From Erysipelotrichia bacterium (GTDB lineage: Bacteria > Bacillota_I > Bacilli_A > Erysipelotrichales > Erysipelotrichaceae): 24,229 bases of DNA. Position 1 is the stretch's first letter, and each line of letters starts with the position of its first letter. Of this stretch, positions 1-6,750 are shown piece by piece. The notes beneath the pieces were generated by a model. The model worked only from the letters and a program-made list of their open reading frames with translations. It searched no databases and was not told the origin of the DNA. Position numbers and translations under genes: made by a program. The DNA lies in contig SAAR01000016.1 of assembly GCA_009916335.1 (NCBI GenBank), positions 1 through 24,229 of the forward strand, read 5' to 3'.

Positions 1-596
1 GCATATGCTTTACTAATTCGCTTATCGGCAAATTCCATTAAAGTATCTTGTGTTTTAAATCCTGCATAGTATGGAGAAGGGTGCTGTTCAATAAAGGATT
101 CCACTTCACTCATTAACTGTTTTTCCATACGAAACATTAATTTTGCATTTTCCTTTTCATAAAACTGCGATAGATCATGTGCCACCATAATTTCTTTATT
201 ACTAGATTTAGCTGATTTTTTCATCATATCATCATTTTTAACGCAAAGAATTTTACCTTCTGTATACATCATTGGATTACATTCAAAACGTTCCATTAAT
301 TCCATGATTTCTTTCATCCACTCTACTTTTAGTTTGAAATAATCATACGTTTGATGATGGATACCATCCCATAATTCAGAACCATTCATACCGATTAAAA
401 CATCAAATTGATAAGGCATCTCCCATTCCTTTGCATACTTTTCGATTTCATCTAATGGTCTACCTGACGCAATACCAAAATAAATCCCTTGCTCATGCAT
501 ATCCATGATTATTTTTTTGGCACGAGGTGTTAATTCCTTATGTGATGTAACTAAGGTACTATCCACATCACATACGACGAGTTGTATTTTCTTCAT
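1..596 (-). CDS. HAD-superfamily (Cof-type) phosphatase, 3' end cut by the window
   Basis: Read on the minus strand from an ATG at 596 this gives 198 residues that run off the left edge. The N-terminus has the HAD motif I, DVDSTLV, with the nucleophile and acid aspartates at about residues 10 and 12. It continues with a Cof-type pattern (GIASGRP, then IGMNGSELW). These enzymes hydrolyse phosphate from small metabolites in the cytosol; the substrate cannot be told from sequence. Motif I has Ser where most Cof proteins have Gly (DxDGTL), a small departure. An AGGAGGT ribosome site lies just upstream of the start (about 603-609). The gene is divergent from rapZ. The later motifs (Lys and the second Asp pair) lie outside the window, so completeness cannot be judged. 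Confidence 0.85.
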   Translation of the reverse strand, partial: MKKIQLVVCDVDSTLVTSHKELTPRAKKIIMDMHEQGIYFGIASGRPLDEIEKYAKEWEMPYQFDVLIGMNGSELWDGIHHQTYDYFKLKVEWMKEIMELMERFECNPMMYTEGKILCVKNDDMMKKSAKSSNKEIMVAHDLSQFYEKENAKLMFRMEKQLMSEVESFIEQHPSPYYAGFKTQDTLMEFADKRISKAY

Positions 597-723
597 TCAC
601 TAACCTCCTGATTTTTAATCATTATATAATAAATACATTGTAGATGAAAGTATCTCAAGAAAGTTAGATAAAAAAGCTAAGGAAAACTTTTTCTTTCTGT
701 TTTATGTTTAGTAAGGAGCATGG

Positions 724-729
724 TATAAT
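724..729 (+). promoter_or_regulatory. -10 box of the rapZ operon promoter
   Basis: A perfect TATAAT lies 22 bases before the rapZ start, followed by a GAGGGTGA ribosome site. No good -35 hexamer is visible at 16-18 bases upstream, so only the -10 is called. Confidence 0.45.
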
Positions 730-751
730 GATACACAAGAGGGTGATATAA

Positions 752-1606
752 ATGAAACAACAAAATATAGTGTTAGTAACAGGAATGTCTGGTGCAGGAA
801 AAACAACAGCTATTAGTATTCTTGAAGATATGGGGTATCACTGTATAGATCAGTTTCCTGTACAGTTAATACATGAATTAGGGAAAATTATTAAAACAGA
901 ACATGATCCACGCTATGAAAATTTAGCATTAGCTACAAATGCTTTGGATTATGAAAAGTTTTTAATGTATTTTGAAAATCGAGAAATACCAGTTAGAGTC
1001 TTATATTTAGATGCGAGTGATGAACAATTATTGTTACGTTATAAATTTACAAGAAGAAATCATCCTTTTATTGTATTCAATAAAGCGAATACATTAGAAG
1101 AAGGAATTGAAGCAGAGCGAGATTTATTTAATAATTTGAAGTATCGTAATGTAGTGCATATTGATACAACAAAGTTAACACAGAAAACATTAAAGGAAAG
1201 CATTGAAAATAAGTTTTCTATTTCACAAAAGCAAGGGTTTATTATTTCATTTGTTTCCTTTGGTTATAAACATGGGGTACCGATGGACGCTGATTTAATG
1301 TTTGATGTACGTTTCTTACCAAATCCTTATTATATTGAAGAATTAAAAGAATTAACAGGAGATGATAAGCCTGTTTACGATTATGTAATGGATTGTGAAG
1401 AAACAAAGGTTTTAATTAAAAAGCTAACTACTTTTTTAGATTATTTATTACCACAGTATAAAAAAGAAGGAAAGAAACATTTAAGTGTTGCGATTGGTTG
1501 TACAGGAGGTCAGCATCGTTCTGTTACATTGACCAATTACTTATATGATCACTATAAAGATGAATATTTATGTCATAAAGGACATCGTGATAAGAAGGTG
1601 AGATAA
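752..1606 (+). CDS. rapZ: RNase adapter / nucleotide-binding protein RapZ (YvcJ)
   Basis: This is a 284-aa P-loop protein of the RapZ/YvcJ family, full length for the family. The Walker A motif GMSGAGKTT spans residues 11-19. The C-terminal domain has the strongly conserved VAIGCTGGQHRSVTL segment and a final HRD, and the middle has DADLMFDVRFLPNPYY. In enterobacteria RapZ controls glmZ small-RNA decay and glucosamine-6-phosphate synthesis. In Bacillus the homologue YvcJ binds nucleotides and affects competence, so the exact role here is uncertain. The stop overlaps the yvcK start (TAATG) and the gene order rapZ-yvcK-whiA is the standard Firmicute cluster. One oddity: the near-universal DNLP after the P-loop strand is DQFP here (residues 33-36). 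Confidence 0.95.
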   Translation: MKQQNIVLVTGMSGAGKTTAISILEDMGYHCIDQFPVQLIHELGKIIKTEHDPRYENLALATNALDYEKFLMYFENREIPVRVLYLDASDEQLLLRYKFTRRNHPFIVFNKANTLEEGIEAERDLFNNLKYRNVVHIDTTKLTQKTLKESIENKFSISQKQGFIISFVSFGYKHGVPMDADLMFDVRFLPNPYYIEELKELTGDDKPVYDYVMDCEETKVLIKKLTTFLDYLLPQYKKEGKKHLSVAIGCTGGQHRSVTLTNYLYDHYKDEYLCHKGHRDKKVR

Positions 1607-2544
1607 TGAAAAACGTTGTTGTCATTGGAGGGGGTACTGGATCTTCTGTTATTCTTAGAGGATTCAAATTATTGGATGACATCAAGCTAACAGCTGTCGT
1701 AACCGTAGCTGATGATGGTGGGAGTACAGGTAGACTTAGAAAACAATATCAAATTCCAGCCATGGGTGATATACGAAATGTCATGGTTGCAATGGCAGAA
1801 TCAGAGAGTTTACTAGGGCCATTAATGGATTATCGTTTTGAAGGTGCATTTGATATTGGTGGACATAATTTAGGAAATTTAATGTTAACGGCATTAACGC
1901 AAACAACTGGTAATTTTATGGAAGCGATTCAAAAATTGTCAAAAGTATTAAATGTAAAAGGAAGTATCATTCCTAGTACAACACAGGTAGTAACATTAAT
2001 TGCTAAGATGGAAGATGGAACAATTGTGCGTGGGGAAAGTAATATTCCTAAGTTTCAAAACCGTATAGACACTGTTTTCTATCAAGAGCGAGTAACTGCT
2101 AGTAAAGAAGCGATTAAGGCGATTCAAAGTGCTGATTACATTGTGTATGGGGTAGGTAGTTTATATACGAGTATTATACCTAATTTAATTATTCCTGAAA
2201 TTAGAGAAGCAATTCTAAGCAGTAAAGCAAAAAAAATCTATTTCTGTAATGCAATGAGCCAGCCAGGAGAAACTGATGGGTACACCTTAGAGGATCATGT
2301 ACAAGCGATATTGAAACATTCTAATGAGAAAGCGATTGATATTGTGGTTGCAAGTGATGATATTATTTCTGATGCTATTCTTAAACGGTATGAACAAAAG
2401 GGAAGTTATCCAGTAAAAATTATAGATGAAAATCATCATTTTAGTTTGTATAAAAAAGAATTATTGAAATTTGATGATGGCTTTATTCGCCATGATAGTA
2501 TAAAGTTAAAACAAGCGTTTGAAGATATTATAAATGAGGAGTGA
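1606..2544 (+). CDS. yvcK: Gluconeogenesis factor YvcK (CofD-like, UDP-sugar binding)
   Basis: This 312-aa protein begins with the Rossmann-like VVIGGGTGSSVILRG motif, followed by VADDGGSTGRLR and GDIRNVM, which are hallmark segments of the YvcK/CofD-like family. IGGHNLGNLML at about residue 85 is also typical. In Bacillus and Listeria, YvcK is needed for growth on gluconeogenic carbon and for cell-wall homeostasis, and it binds UDP-GlcNAc; that role is transferred by homology. It overlaps rapZ by one base (TAATG) and reaches the whiA ribosome site, so the three genes are almost certainly co-transcribed and translationally coupled. Confidence 0.95.
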   Translation: MKNVVVIGGGTGSSVILRGFKLLDDIKLTAVVTVADDGGSTGRLRKQYQIPAMGDIRNVMVAMAESESLLGPLMDYRFEGAFDIGGHNLGNLMLTALTQTTGNFMEAIQKLSKVLNVKGSIIPSTTQVVTLIAKMEDGTIVRGESNIPKFQNRIDTVFYQERVTASKEAIKAIQSADYIVYGVGSLYTSIIPNLIIPEIREAILSSKAKKIYFCNAMSQPGETDGYTLEDHVQAILKHSNEKAIDIVVASDDIISDAILKRYEQKGSYPVKIIDENHHFSLYKKELLKFDDGFIRHDSIKLKQAFEDIINEE

Positions 2545-2549
2545 AGTGT

Positions 2550-3494
2550 ATGTCATTCACTAGTGAAGTGAAAAAAGAAATCTGTATGAATATTTTAGAA
2601 GAACATTGTATGAAAGCACAGTTAAGTGCTTTTTTACAGATGTGTGCAACGTTAAACTTCACTAGTGAAGGAATGAATATTACATGCAAAAGTGAAAATG
2701 TATCCAGTGCAAAAAGAGTGTATCAATTAGTCAAAGAACTGTATCATGTAGAGATTGAATTATCCGTTATTAAAAAGGTAAAACTGAAGAAGAATAACAT
2801 TTATGTCATTAAAATAAAAAATAAAGCATTAGAGATATTAAGAGATTTAGATATTTTAGGTGATGTTGGTTTAAAAGAGCACCCAAGTCGTAAGATTGTT
2901 GGCAAAGAGTGTTGTGCAAGGGCGTATTTAGCTGGTGCTTTTTTAGCGAGTGGTAGTGTTAATTCACCTAGTACAAGTAATTATCATTTAGAGATTGTGG
3001 CAATGAATATAGGCTTAGCAAAGTATATTCAAAAACAGATGATTCGTTTTAATATGAATGCAAAGTTGATTAAACGACGTAATCAAGAAGTTATTTACTT
3101 AAAAGCAAGTGATCAAATTAGCGATTTTCTAAAATGCGTAGGGGCAAATGATGCTTTATTTGCATTTGAAGATAGTCGTATTCAGCGTGATTTTATGAAT
3201 TCATTAACACGTTTAGATAATTGTGAATTAGCAAATGAAATGAAATCTATTAAAGCAGGAAAACAACAATTAGAAGATATTGAGCGAATTGATAATTTTG
3301 TTGGCTTAAATAGTTTGCCAAAAAACTTATATAAAGTGGCAGTGCTTAGAGTAGATAATCCAGAAGCGAGTTTAAATGAATTATGCGATATGTATGAGCA
3401 GGCATATGGAGAAGAAATTTCTAAATCAGGGATTCGCCATCGTTTAAATAAGATTAAAGATATGGCACAACAGTATAAAACAAGTGTAGAGTGA
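2550..3494 (+). CDS. whiA: Sporulation/cell-division regulator WhiA
   Basis: WhiA is a DNA-binding protein with an N-terminal LAGLIDADG homing-endonuclease-like fold and a C-terminal helix-turn-helix. Here the protein is 314 aa from the ATG at 2550, giving the canonical opening MSFTSEVKKEI. The segment AYLAGAFLASGSVNSP (about residue 125) matches the LAGLIDADG-like core. The C-terminus (SLNELCDMY, then SGIRHRLNKI) is the helix-turn-helix. A longer reading from GTG 2541 is possible, but GAGGAG at 2536-2541 sits 8 bases before the ATG and decides the start. It is the third gene of the rapZ operon. In Bacillus it affects division and chromosome segregation rather than sporulation. Confidence 0.95.
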   Translation: MSFTSEVKKEICMNILEEHCMKAQLSAFLQMCATLNFTSEGMNITCKSENVSSAKRVYQLVKELYHVEIELSVIKKVKLKKNNIYVIKIKNKALEILRDLDILGDVGLKEHPSRKIVGKECCARAYLAGAFLASGSVNSPSTSNYHLEIVAMNIGLAKYIQKQMIRFNMNAKLIKRRNQEVIYLKASDQISDFLKCVGANDALFAFEDSRIQRDFMNSLTRLDNCELANEMKSIKAGKQQLEDIERIDNFVGLNSLPKNLYKVAVLRVDNPEASLNELCDMYEQAYGEEISKSGIRHRLNKIKDMAQQYKTSVE

Positions 3495-3516
3495 GCATAG
3501 TAATAAGGGTGATGTG

Positions 3517-4029
3517 ATGAAAACAGTAGCACTTATTATGCTTACTCTTTTTTCTTTTTTACATGAAGAAAGATATGAAGTGAGTGATTATCAATGCAGT
3601 AACAATCAAATCAAAGTAGAATATGAGGATACATGGTATGACGTATCACTTTTCAATGTGTTTTTAAAAGAAGATAGTGATGTATGTTCTTATTTAACAG
3701 GAGACGTTAGTATCGAATTTGATTCTTATGTGAAAATAGAAAATCCTTTAAATGTGTATGTATATGCGAATGATGTACTTTTGCAACAAACATTAATTGA
3801 TGAGCAATTAGCAAGTATTAAAATAGATAATCCAAAATATAAATATCCATTAATCAAAAAGGAAGAAAGTGTCATGAAAGAGGTAACGCAAGCAAATGAG
3901 CAAAAAAGTGTTTCTACAAGTAAAAAGATAGCGATTGCTCTTATTGTGATTTATGTCATTGTATGTATTCTTATACTTTGTATCAAGATGCGAAAAAACA
4001 GTGGTAATATTCACGATGATTTTGTATAA
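3517..4029 (+). CDS. Small single-pass membrane protein of unknown function
   Basis: I do not recognise this 170-aa protein. It has a hydrophobic N-terminus (TVALIMLTLFSFL) that looks like a signal peptide, an acidic middle of about 110 residues rich in Asp, Val and Tyr with two cysteines, and a clear C-terminal membrane segment (IAIALIVIYVIVCILILC) followed by a basic tail. The predicted topology is an outside domain anchored near the C-terminus. It starts 22 bases after whiA with an AAGGGTGAT ribosome site and no visible promoter, so it is probably the last gene of the rapZ operon. GTG at 3514 is an alternative start. Confidence 0.75.
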   Translation: MKTVALIMLTLFSFLHEERYEVSDYQCSNNQIKVEYEDTWYDVSLFNVFLKEDSDVCSYLTGDVSIEFDSYVKIENPLNVYVYANDVLLQQTLIDEQLASIKIDNPKYKYPLIKKEESVMKEVTQANEQKSVSTSKKIAIALIVIYVIVCILILCIKMRKNSGNIHDDFV

Positions 4030-4030
4030 T
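4025..4030 (+). promoter_or_regulatory. Likely -10 box of the tRNA-Ser gene
   Basis: TATAAT overlaps the stop codon of the upstream membrane protein gene and lies 15 bases before the tRNA 5' end, a fitting distance for a tRNA promoter. The -35 region (about 4002-4007) is weak. Confidence 0.4.
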
Positions 4031-4045
4031 GGATAGGTATCGTAG

Positions 4046-4133
4046 GGAGAGTTGTCCGAGCGGCTTAAGGTGCAGTCTTGGAAAGGCTGTGTAGTGCAAG
4101 CTACCAAGAGTTCGAATCTCTTACTCTCCGCCA
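4046..4133 (+). tRNA. tRNA-Ser (anticodon GGA)
   Basis: The acceptor arms GGAGAGT and ACTCTCC pair perfectly, followed by G and an encoded CCA (4131-4133). The anticodon stem CAGTC/GGCTG encloses the loop TTGGAAA, giving anticodon GGA at 4080-4082 (reads UCC/UCU). A long variable arm (GTAGTGCAAGCTAC) marks a class II tRNA, and the T arm has AGAGTTCGAATCTCT. The accessory region starts right after it, which fits tRNA 3' ends being common integration sites. Confidence 0.97.
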
Positions 4134-4141
4134 TAGGAAAT

Positions 4142-4167
4142 AAAAGTCTTTATCTAAAGGCTTTTTT
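4142..4167 (+). terminator. Rho-independent terminator of tRNA-Ser
   Basis: AAAAGTCTTT and AAAGGCTTTT pair (one G-T) around a short loop and end in a run of six T, directly after the tRNA CCA. Confidence 0.75.
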
Positions 4168-4627
4168 GTTTGGTTCTGAGGAAAAGGGTATCATTTGGGT
4201 ATCAAAATATAAAAATACAATAAAATAGGGAAGCTACTTGGCAGAATAATCCACCCAAATAAAAAGGAAAAGTCTAGGTGAAATGTAGCCAGCGTCAAAA
4301 AGTACATTCGGTTGAAACAACTTTCCGTTCGGAAGTGTAAACCGTCAGCGAGATTTTCGTGGCTAAAAACTCGCAACCATAAAAAAGAAGCACAGGGTGG
4401 ATGATAGCCTACACGCTTGACGTGTAGTAGAGGAAACTTAACGCTTAAAAACAGGCAAGGAATTAGAGCTATTGAGCTAATGCACTATATAGTGCAGGTG
4501 TTATGAATAAAAACTGTAGAACGGATTCGATTTAAGCATTACTTATTGAAACAGATTTCCCTAACTTTTGAAAGAGTTGGGGAAACTGTATTCAATTTAC
4601 TAATAGAAAGTAAGAGGACCTATATGT
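4168..4627. other. Gene-free structured stretch at the left end of the accessory region
   Basis: About 460 bases with no convincing gene. It contains a direct repeat GGGTATCA (4186-4193 and 4197-4204, 11-base period), a hairpin CCG-TT-CGG near 4325, GCGAG/CTCGC at about 4348-4374, a perfect stem CTACACG/CGTGTAG (4409-4427), a perfect 16-base palindrome with arms TGCACTAT/ATAGTGCA (4481-4496), and a long imperfect hairpin (about 4545-4597). The density of paired arms suggests structured RNA or protein-binding DNA of a mobile element, but I cannot name it. A 61-codon minus-strand reading frame here (4191-4376) is probably spurious. Confidence 0.5.
4545..4597. repeat. Long imperfect inverted repeat upstream of the zinc-ribbon gene
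   Basis: ATTGAA-ACAG-TTTCCC-AACT on the left pairs with AGTT-GGGAAA-CTGT-TTCAAT on the right, with single mismatches between blocks and a loop of about 8 bases. It sits some 60 bases before the gene at 4657 and is not followed by a T-run, so it is more likely a regulatory or binding structure than a terminator. Confidence 0.6.
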
Positions 4628-4633
4628 TATAAT
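4628..4633 (+). promoter_or_regulatory. -10 box for the zinc-ribbon protein gene
   Basis: TATAAT lies 24 bases before the start at 4657, with GAGG at 4646-4649 as ribosome site. The -35 is not well defined. Confidence 0.4.
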
Positions 4634-4656
4634 CTAATTAAGAAAGAGGTATAATA

Positions 4657-5211
4657 ATGACAAAATGTGATTTATATATTTGTAATGATAATCCAGAAAT
4701 GTTTGAAAAAGCAATATATACAGATAATGAAGGTAAAGAGTTTAAACTAGGAATAGAATGTAATATAGGGAATTGGCAAGATAGTGTTATAGTATTTGGC
4801 TTTATTGAAAACGAATATACAGATGAGAATTTTGTTCGATATTATCCACATGGCTATCATAATCAAGAAGGTAATAAAATAGAAATTTATGCTTATAGTG
4901 TAGATGAGTTAATAATACATAACAACACTGGAGAAATATTACTTATTGGAAGTGAACGTAAAATAGATGTAGGAAGAATTGCGATAATTGAAAAACGCAA
5001 CAGAGAAAAGAAACTTAAAGTAAATAAAATTCAATGTAATCATTGTGGCGATATTATTGAAAGTACATCTAGTCATGATTATAAACGATGTTCATGTGGT
5101 GCTGTAGGTGTTGATGGTGGTCTTGATTACATCAGACGAGATTATAAAAATGCAAGAGAAGATTTTATTGAATTATCTGAATATTATGAAGAAAAGGAAC
5201 AGTCAAACTAA
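4657..5211 (+). CDS. Zinc-ribbon accessory protein (DUF7695-like C-terminal domain)
   Basis: This 184-aa protein has an N-terminal part of about 120 residues that I do not recognise. Its C-terminal domain has two cysteine pairs, C127-x2-C130 and C145-x-C147, within CGDIIES...CSCGAVGVDGG and then DYIRR. I recall this Cys-x2-Cys / Cys-x-Cys plus VDGGxDYxRR pattern from small proteins spread on phages and mobile elements and annotated as a DUF (DUF7695, from memory). Zinc binding is inferred from the cysteines; no enzymatic function is known to me. It has its own -10 box and ribosome site, and its stop is embedded in a terminator, so it is a single-gene unit at the left of the accessory region. 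Confidence 0.75.
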   Translation: MTKCDLYICNDNPEMFEKAIYTDNEGKEFKLGIECNIGNWQDSVIVFGFIENEYTDENFVRYYPHGYHNQEGNKIEIYAYSVDELIIHNNTGEILLIGSERKIDVGRIAIIEKRNREKKLKVNKIQCNHCGDIIESTSSHDYKRCSCGAVGVDGGLDYIRRDYKNAREDFIELSEYYEEKEQSN

Positions 5212-5226
5212 TTGGCTGTTTTTTTA
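5198..5226 (+). terminator. Terminator overlapping the zinc-ribbon gene stop
   Basis: AACAGTCAA pairs with TTGGCTGTT (one G-T) around ACTAA, followed by seven T. The stop codon of the gene lies in the loop. Confidence 0.85.
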
Positions 5227-5240
5227 GTTAATTTAGACTT

Positions 5241-5307
5241 TTGAGGATAGCAAGTCAAGTGAATGTATGACACGATAACTTGTTCCAAGTATTCGTATTA
5301 CATTCAC
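5241..5307. repeat. 67-bp covarying direct repeat, copy 1 (oriT-like region)
   Basis: Matches copy 2 at 61 of 67 positions with a 106-base period. It contains a perfect outer inverted repeat GTGAATGTA (5259-5267) / TACATTCAC (5299-5307) and an inner stem ACTTG-TTC-CAAGT (5278-5290) extended by CGA/TCG. An extra arm GCAAG (5250-5254) can pair with CTTGC (5318-5322), in this copy only. Confidence 0.85.
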
Positions 5308-5346
5308 AAATAGTTGTCTTGCAAAGAATTACCATAAATGTGTAAT

Positions 5347-5413
5347 TTGAGGATAGCAAGCCAAGTAAATGTATGACACAAAAACTTGTTCCAAGTATTT
5401 GTATTACATTTAC
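5347..5413. repeat. 67-bp covarying direct repeat, copy 2 (oriT-like region)
   Basis: Same layout as copy 1, with arms GTAAATGTA (5365-5373) and TACATTTAC (5405-5413) and inner stem CAAA-A-ACTTG / CAAGT-A-TTTG. Two G-C pairs of copy 1 (5261-5305, 5274-5294) are both A-T here (5367-5411, 5380-5400), so base pairing is kept while sequence changes. Confidence 0.85.
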
Positions 5414-5415
5414 GA

Positions 5416-5442
5416 AGTATCGTCGCTTATCGCTACGATACT
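5416..5442. other. Probable transfer-origin (oriT) hairpin of a mobilizable element
   Basis: AGTATCGT (5416-5423) and ACGATACT (5435-5442) form a perfect 8-bp stem with an 11-base loop. A CATAGCCCCACACCCC segment (5454-5469) lies just downstream, then mobC. An inverted repeat next to a C-rich strand and directly upstream of mobC is the usual layout of MOB-type oriT. The nick site cannot be placed from sequence alone. Confidence 0.5.
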
Positions 5443-5478
5443 ACAACGTGAGGCATAGCCCCACACCCCATGTTATTT

Positions 5479-5498
5479 AGGTGGAAATACTTCCACCT
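5479..5498. repeat. Dispersed palindrome, copy 1
   Basis: AGGTGGAA-ATAC-TTCCACCT, perfect 8-bp arms, located between the oriT-like hairpin and the mobC ribosome site. It has no T-run after it, so it is not a terminator here. Related copies lie at 6713-6736 and 6990-7011. Confidence 0.85.
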
Positions 5499-5521
5499 TG
5501 CATTGAAAGGAGAACAAACAT

Positions 5522-5841
5522 ATGCAAAACAAAACAAAAATGATTTCATTTAGAGCCAACGAAGATGTGCAAGATATTTGGAACTGGCAGTATCTTATCA
5601 CAATTGTACCAAAACGGATTTTATAGTTAAGCAAGTAGTACGTCCAGAATTTATTGAGGTGAAATTCAAGGAGATAAAACCACTCTTAAATTTAATGAGT
5701 AATGTGGCGAGCAATTTAAACCAAATTGCTAGGACACTAAATATTTTAAAACGGGAGGATGTAAGTAAATTAACGGATGAACAATTTGATGTTATCCAAG
5801 AGAACTATAGGACAATTAAGGAATTATTTGGGGGACCATGA
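5522..5841 (+). pseudogene. mobC: MobC-family mobilization protein, broken by a one-base frameshift
   Basis: The natural start is ATG 5522, with AAGGAG at 5507-5512. It encodes MQNKTKMISFRANEDVQD and then runs into a stop near 5624 because the frame is lost at the T-run 5577-5579. Adding one T joins this start to the frame that holds ELAVSYHNCTKTDFI, a long central helix and SNLNQIARTLN, ending at 5841. The joined protein would be about 106 aa, the usual MobC size, and the LNQIAR segment is the family signature. MobC proteins assist the relaxase at oriT, which fits the structured DNA just upstream. Either the gene is dead, or the base is a homopolymer sequencing error, or the downstream frame starts at TTG 5578. 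No relaxase gene follows. Confidence 0.75.
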
Positions 5842-5848
5842 TATAGCA

Positions 5849-5962
5849 ATGCAGAAAGTTTTACTTGATTACTACAAAATTTCTAAAAAGAAAAAAATAA
5901 GACCTATTGGTGATGTTAGTCCAGAAGAATTTAATGAAATCACAAATGAAAAAGACGAATGA
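5849..5962 (+). pseudogene. Short reading frame after mobC, possible 3' remnant of a relaxase gene
   Basis: A 37-codon frame begins MQKVLLDYYKISKKKK and ends NEITNEKDE. It sits exactly where a relaxase gene normally overlaps the end of mobC, and the ATG that overlaps the mobC stop (5838) is closed after two codons. The Lys-rich helical tail could be the end of a relaxase whose body is deleted; this is inference, since no relaxase motif (HxH or HUH) is present. It shares a 15-base string with the end of the remnant at 6751-6930, in the same frame. Confidence 0.35.
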
Positions 5963-6078
5963 TTTAAAGTATGATTAGAGACTTATTATTTTAATTATTA
6001 TGCTATAATAATATTGTCTTTCAAAAGCAATCCTCAACAACTACTTGCAACGAAAAAAACATAAGATATTTGTTTACC

Positions 6079-6113
6079 TATAATACCCCGTTAAAACGGG
6101 AAGCCAAAAGGCT
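6079..6113 (+). promoter_or_regulatory. -10 box and double-hairpin leader before the 192-aa gene
   Basis: TATAAT at 6079-6084 is followed at once by two perfect hairpins, CCCGTT-AA-AACGGG (6087-6100) and AGCC-AAAA-GGCT (6102-6113), then AGGAGG (6118-6123) and the ATG at 6132. The -35 is unclear. The transcript would begin in or next to the first stem, which could protect the 5' end or control ribosome access. Confidence 0.5.
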
Positions 6114-6131
6114 ATTAGGAGGAAAAGACTT

Positions 6132-6710
6132 ATGAAAGAAAACAAGATTAGATTTATGGAATTATCAGAAGAAGTTTCAAAAGGAATTGATTTATTAACT
6201 CCAGAGTTACGACACTTTATGTGTGATGAAAAAGGTTCTTTGTTAATGACTAGAGTGGACAACATGGCAGAGTATGTATCTCGACATTGTGATGGTTTTG
6301 ATGATTGCGAACATGAGTATGTTTATCACTTTATACGTTCTGTCATAAAATACATCTATTACGTTGGCACAAAAGATGAGTTTGTTGTTGAAACTATTTA
6401 TGGAATTACAAAACTTGTTGTTCCAGAAAAATATTCCCAATCAGTTTGGGAAATCATGATCGAGAATAGTTTAGAGGATGGATTAATTCCAGATGATGAA
6501 GAAATTCGTTATGATTTCTTGGAATTGCTAGTTATGAGTAACCAAAACTATATTAATCCTAGTTTTGAAATAGTAGTAAATAGTGCTGTTAAAAAGTATT
6601 TCACTACATTTAAAAACAGATTAATTAGAGATTGTCATTATAAAGATGGTTGTAATGTGTTAGAAGAGGTTTTATGTACCTTCAAAAGAATGGGATATTT
6701 AAACGAGTAA
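6132..6710 (+). CDS. Unknown 192-aa cytosolic protein of the accessory region
   Basis: I do not recognise this protein. It is acidic, without signal peptide or membrane segment, and looks mainly helical (repeated aromatic and hydrophobic heptads such as HEYVYHFIRSVIKYIYYV). There is a cluster CDGFDDCEHEY around residues 53-63, but no clear metal-binding or catalytic motif. The start is well supported by AGGAGG 9 bases upstream and by a promoter-like -10 with two hairpins. The gene ends in a strong palindromic terminator. It lies between two remnants of a mobilizable element, so it may be cargo. Confidence 0.65.
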   Translation: MKENKIRFMELSEEVSKGIDLLTPELRHFMCDEKGSLLMTRVDNMAEYVSRHCDGFDDCEHEYVYHFIRSVIKYIYYVGTKDEFVVETIYGITKLVVPEKYSQSVWEIMIENSLEDGLIPDDEEIRYDFLELLVMSNQNYINPSFEIVVNSAVKKYFTTFKNRLIRDCHYKDGCNVLEEVLCTFKRMGYLNE

Positions 6711-6712
6711 AA

Positions 6713-6736
6713 AAAGGTGGAAATATTTCCACCTTT
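6713..6736. terminator. Perfect 24-bp palindrome acting as terminator (dispersed palindrome, copy 2)
   Basis: Arms AAAGGTGGAAAT and ATTTCCACCTTT are fully complementary. The T-rich tract GTTTTCTTTTTT follows, so it should terminate the gene at 6132-6710, whose stop is 3 bases before. Confidence 0.8.
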
Positions 6737-6750
6737 GTTTTCTTTTTTAT

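Noticed and set aside
2541..2549. GTG start for whiA, three codons upstream
   Set aside because: It overlaps the GAGGAG ribosome site, and the ATG at 2550 gives the family's standard MSFTSEVKKE opening.
3850..4134. Minus-strand frame over the tRNA
   Set aside because: It is antisense to tRNA-Ser and the membrane protein gene and is a known kind of spurious call.
4191..4376. 61-codon minus-strand reading frame
   Set aside because: It has no ribosome site, lies over a region full of inverted repeats, and shows no protein-like pattern beyond hydrophobic stretches.
4168..4627. Group II intron or a known riboswitch
   Set aside because: The conserved intron 5' end, domain V and a reverse transcriptase frame are not visible, and no known riboswitch core was recognised.
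5241..5413. CRISPR array
   Set aside because: There are only two copies, the unit is 67 bp with internal hairpins, the spacer is single, and no cas genes are present.
5577..5579. Programmed ribosomal frameshift in mobC
   Set aside because: The T-run is short, and no slippery heptamer or stimulatory pseudoknot is evident; a plain deletion or sequencing error explains it better.
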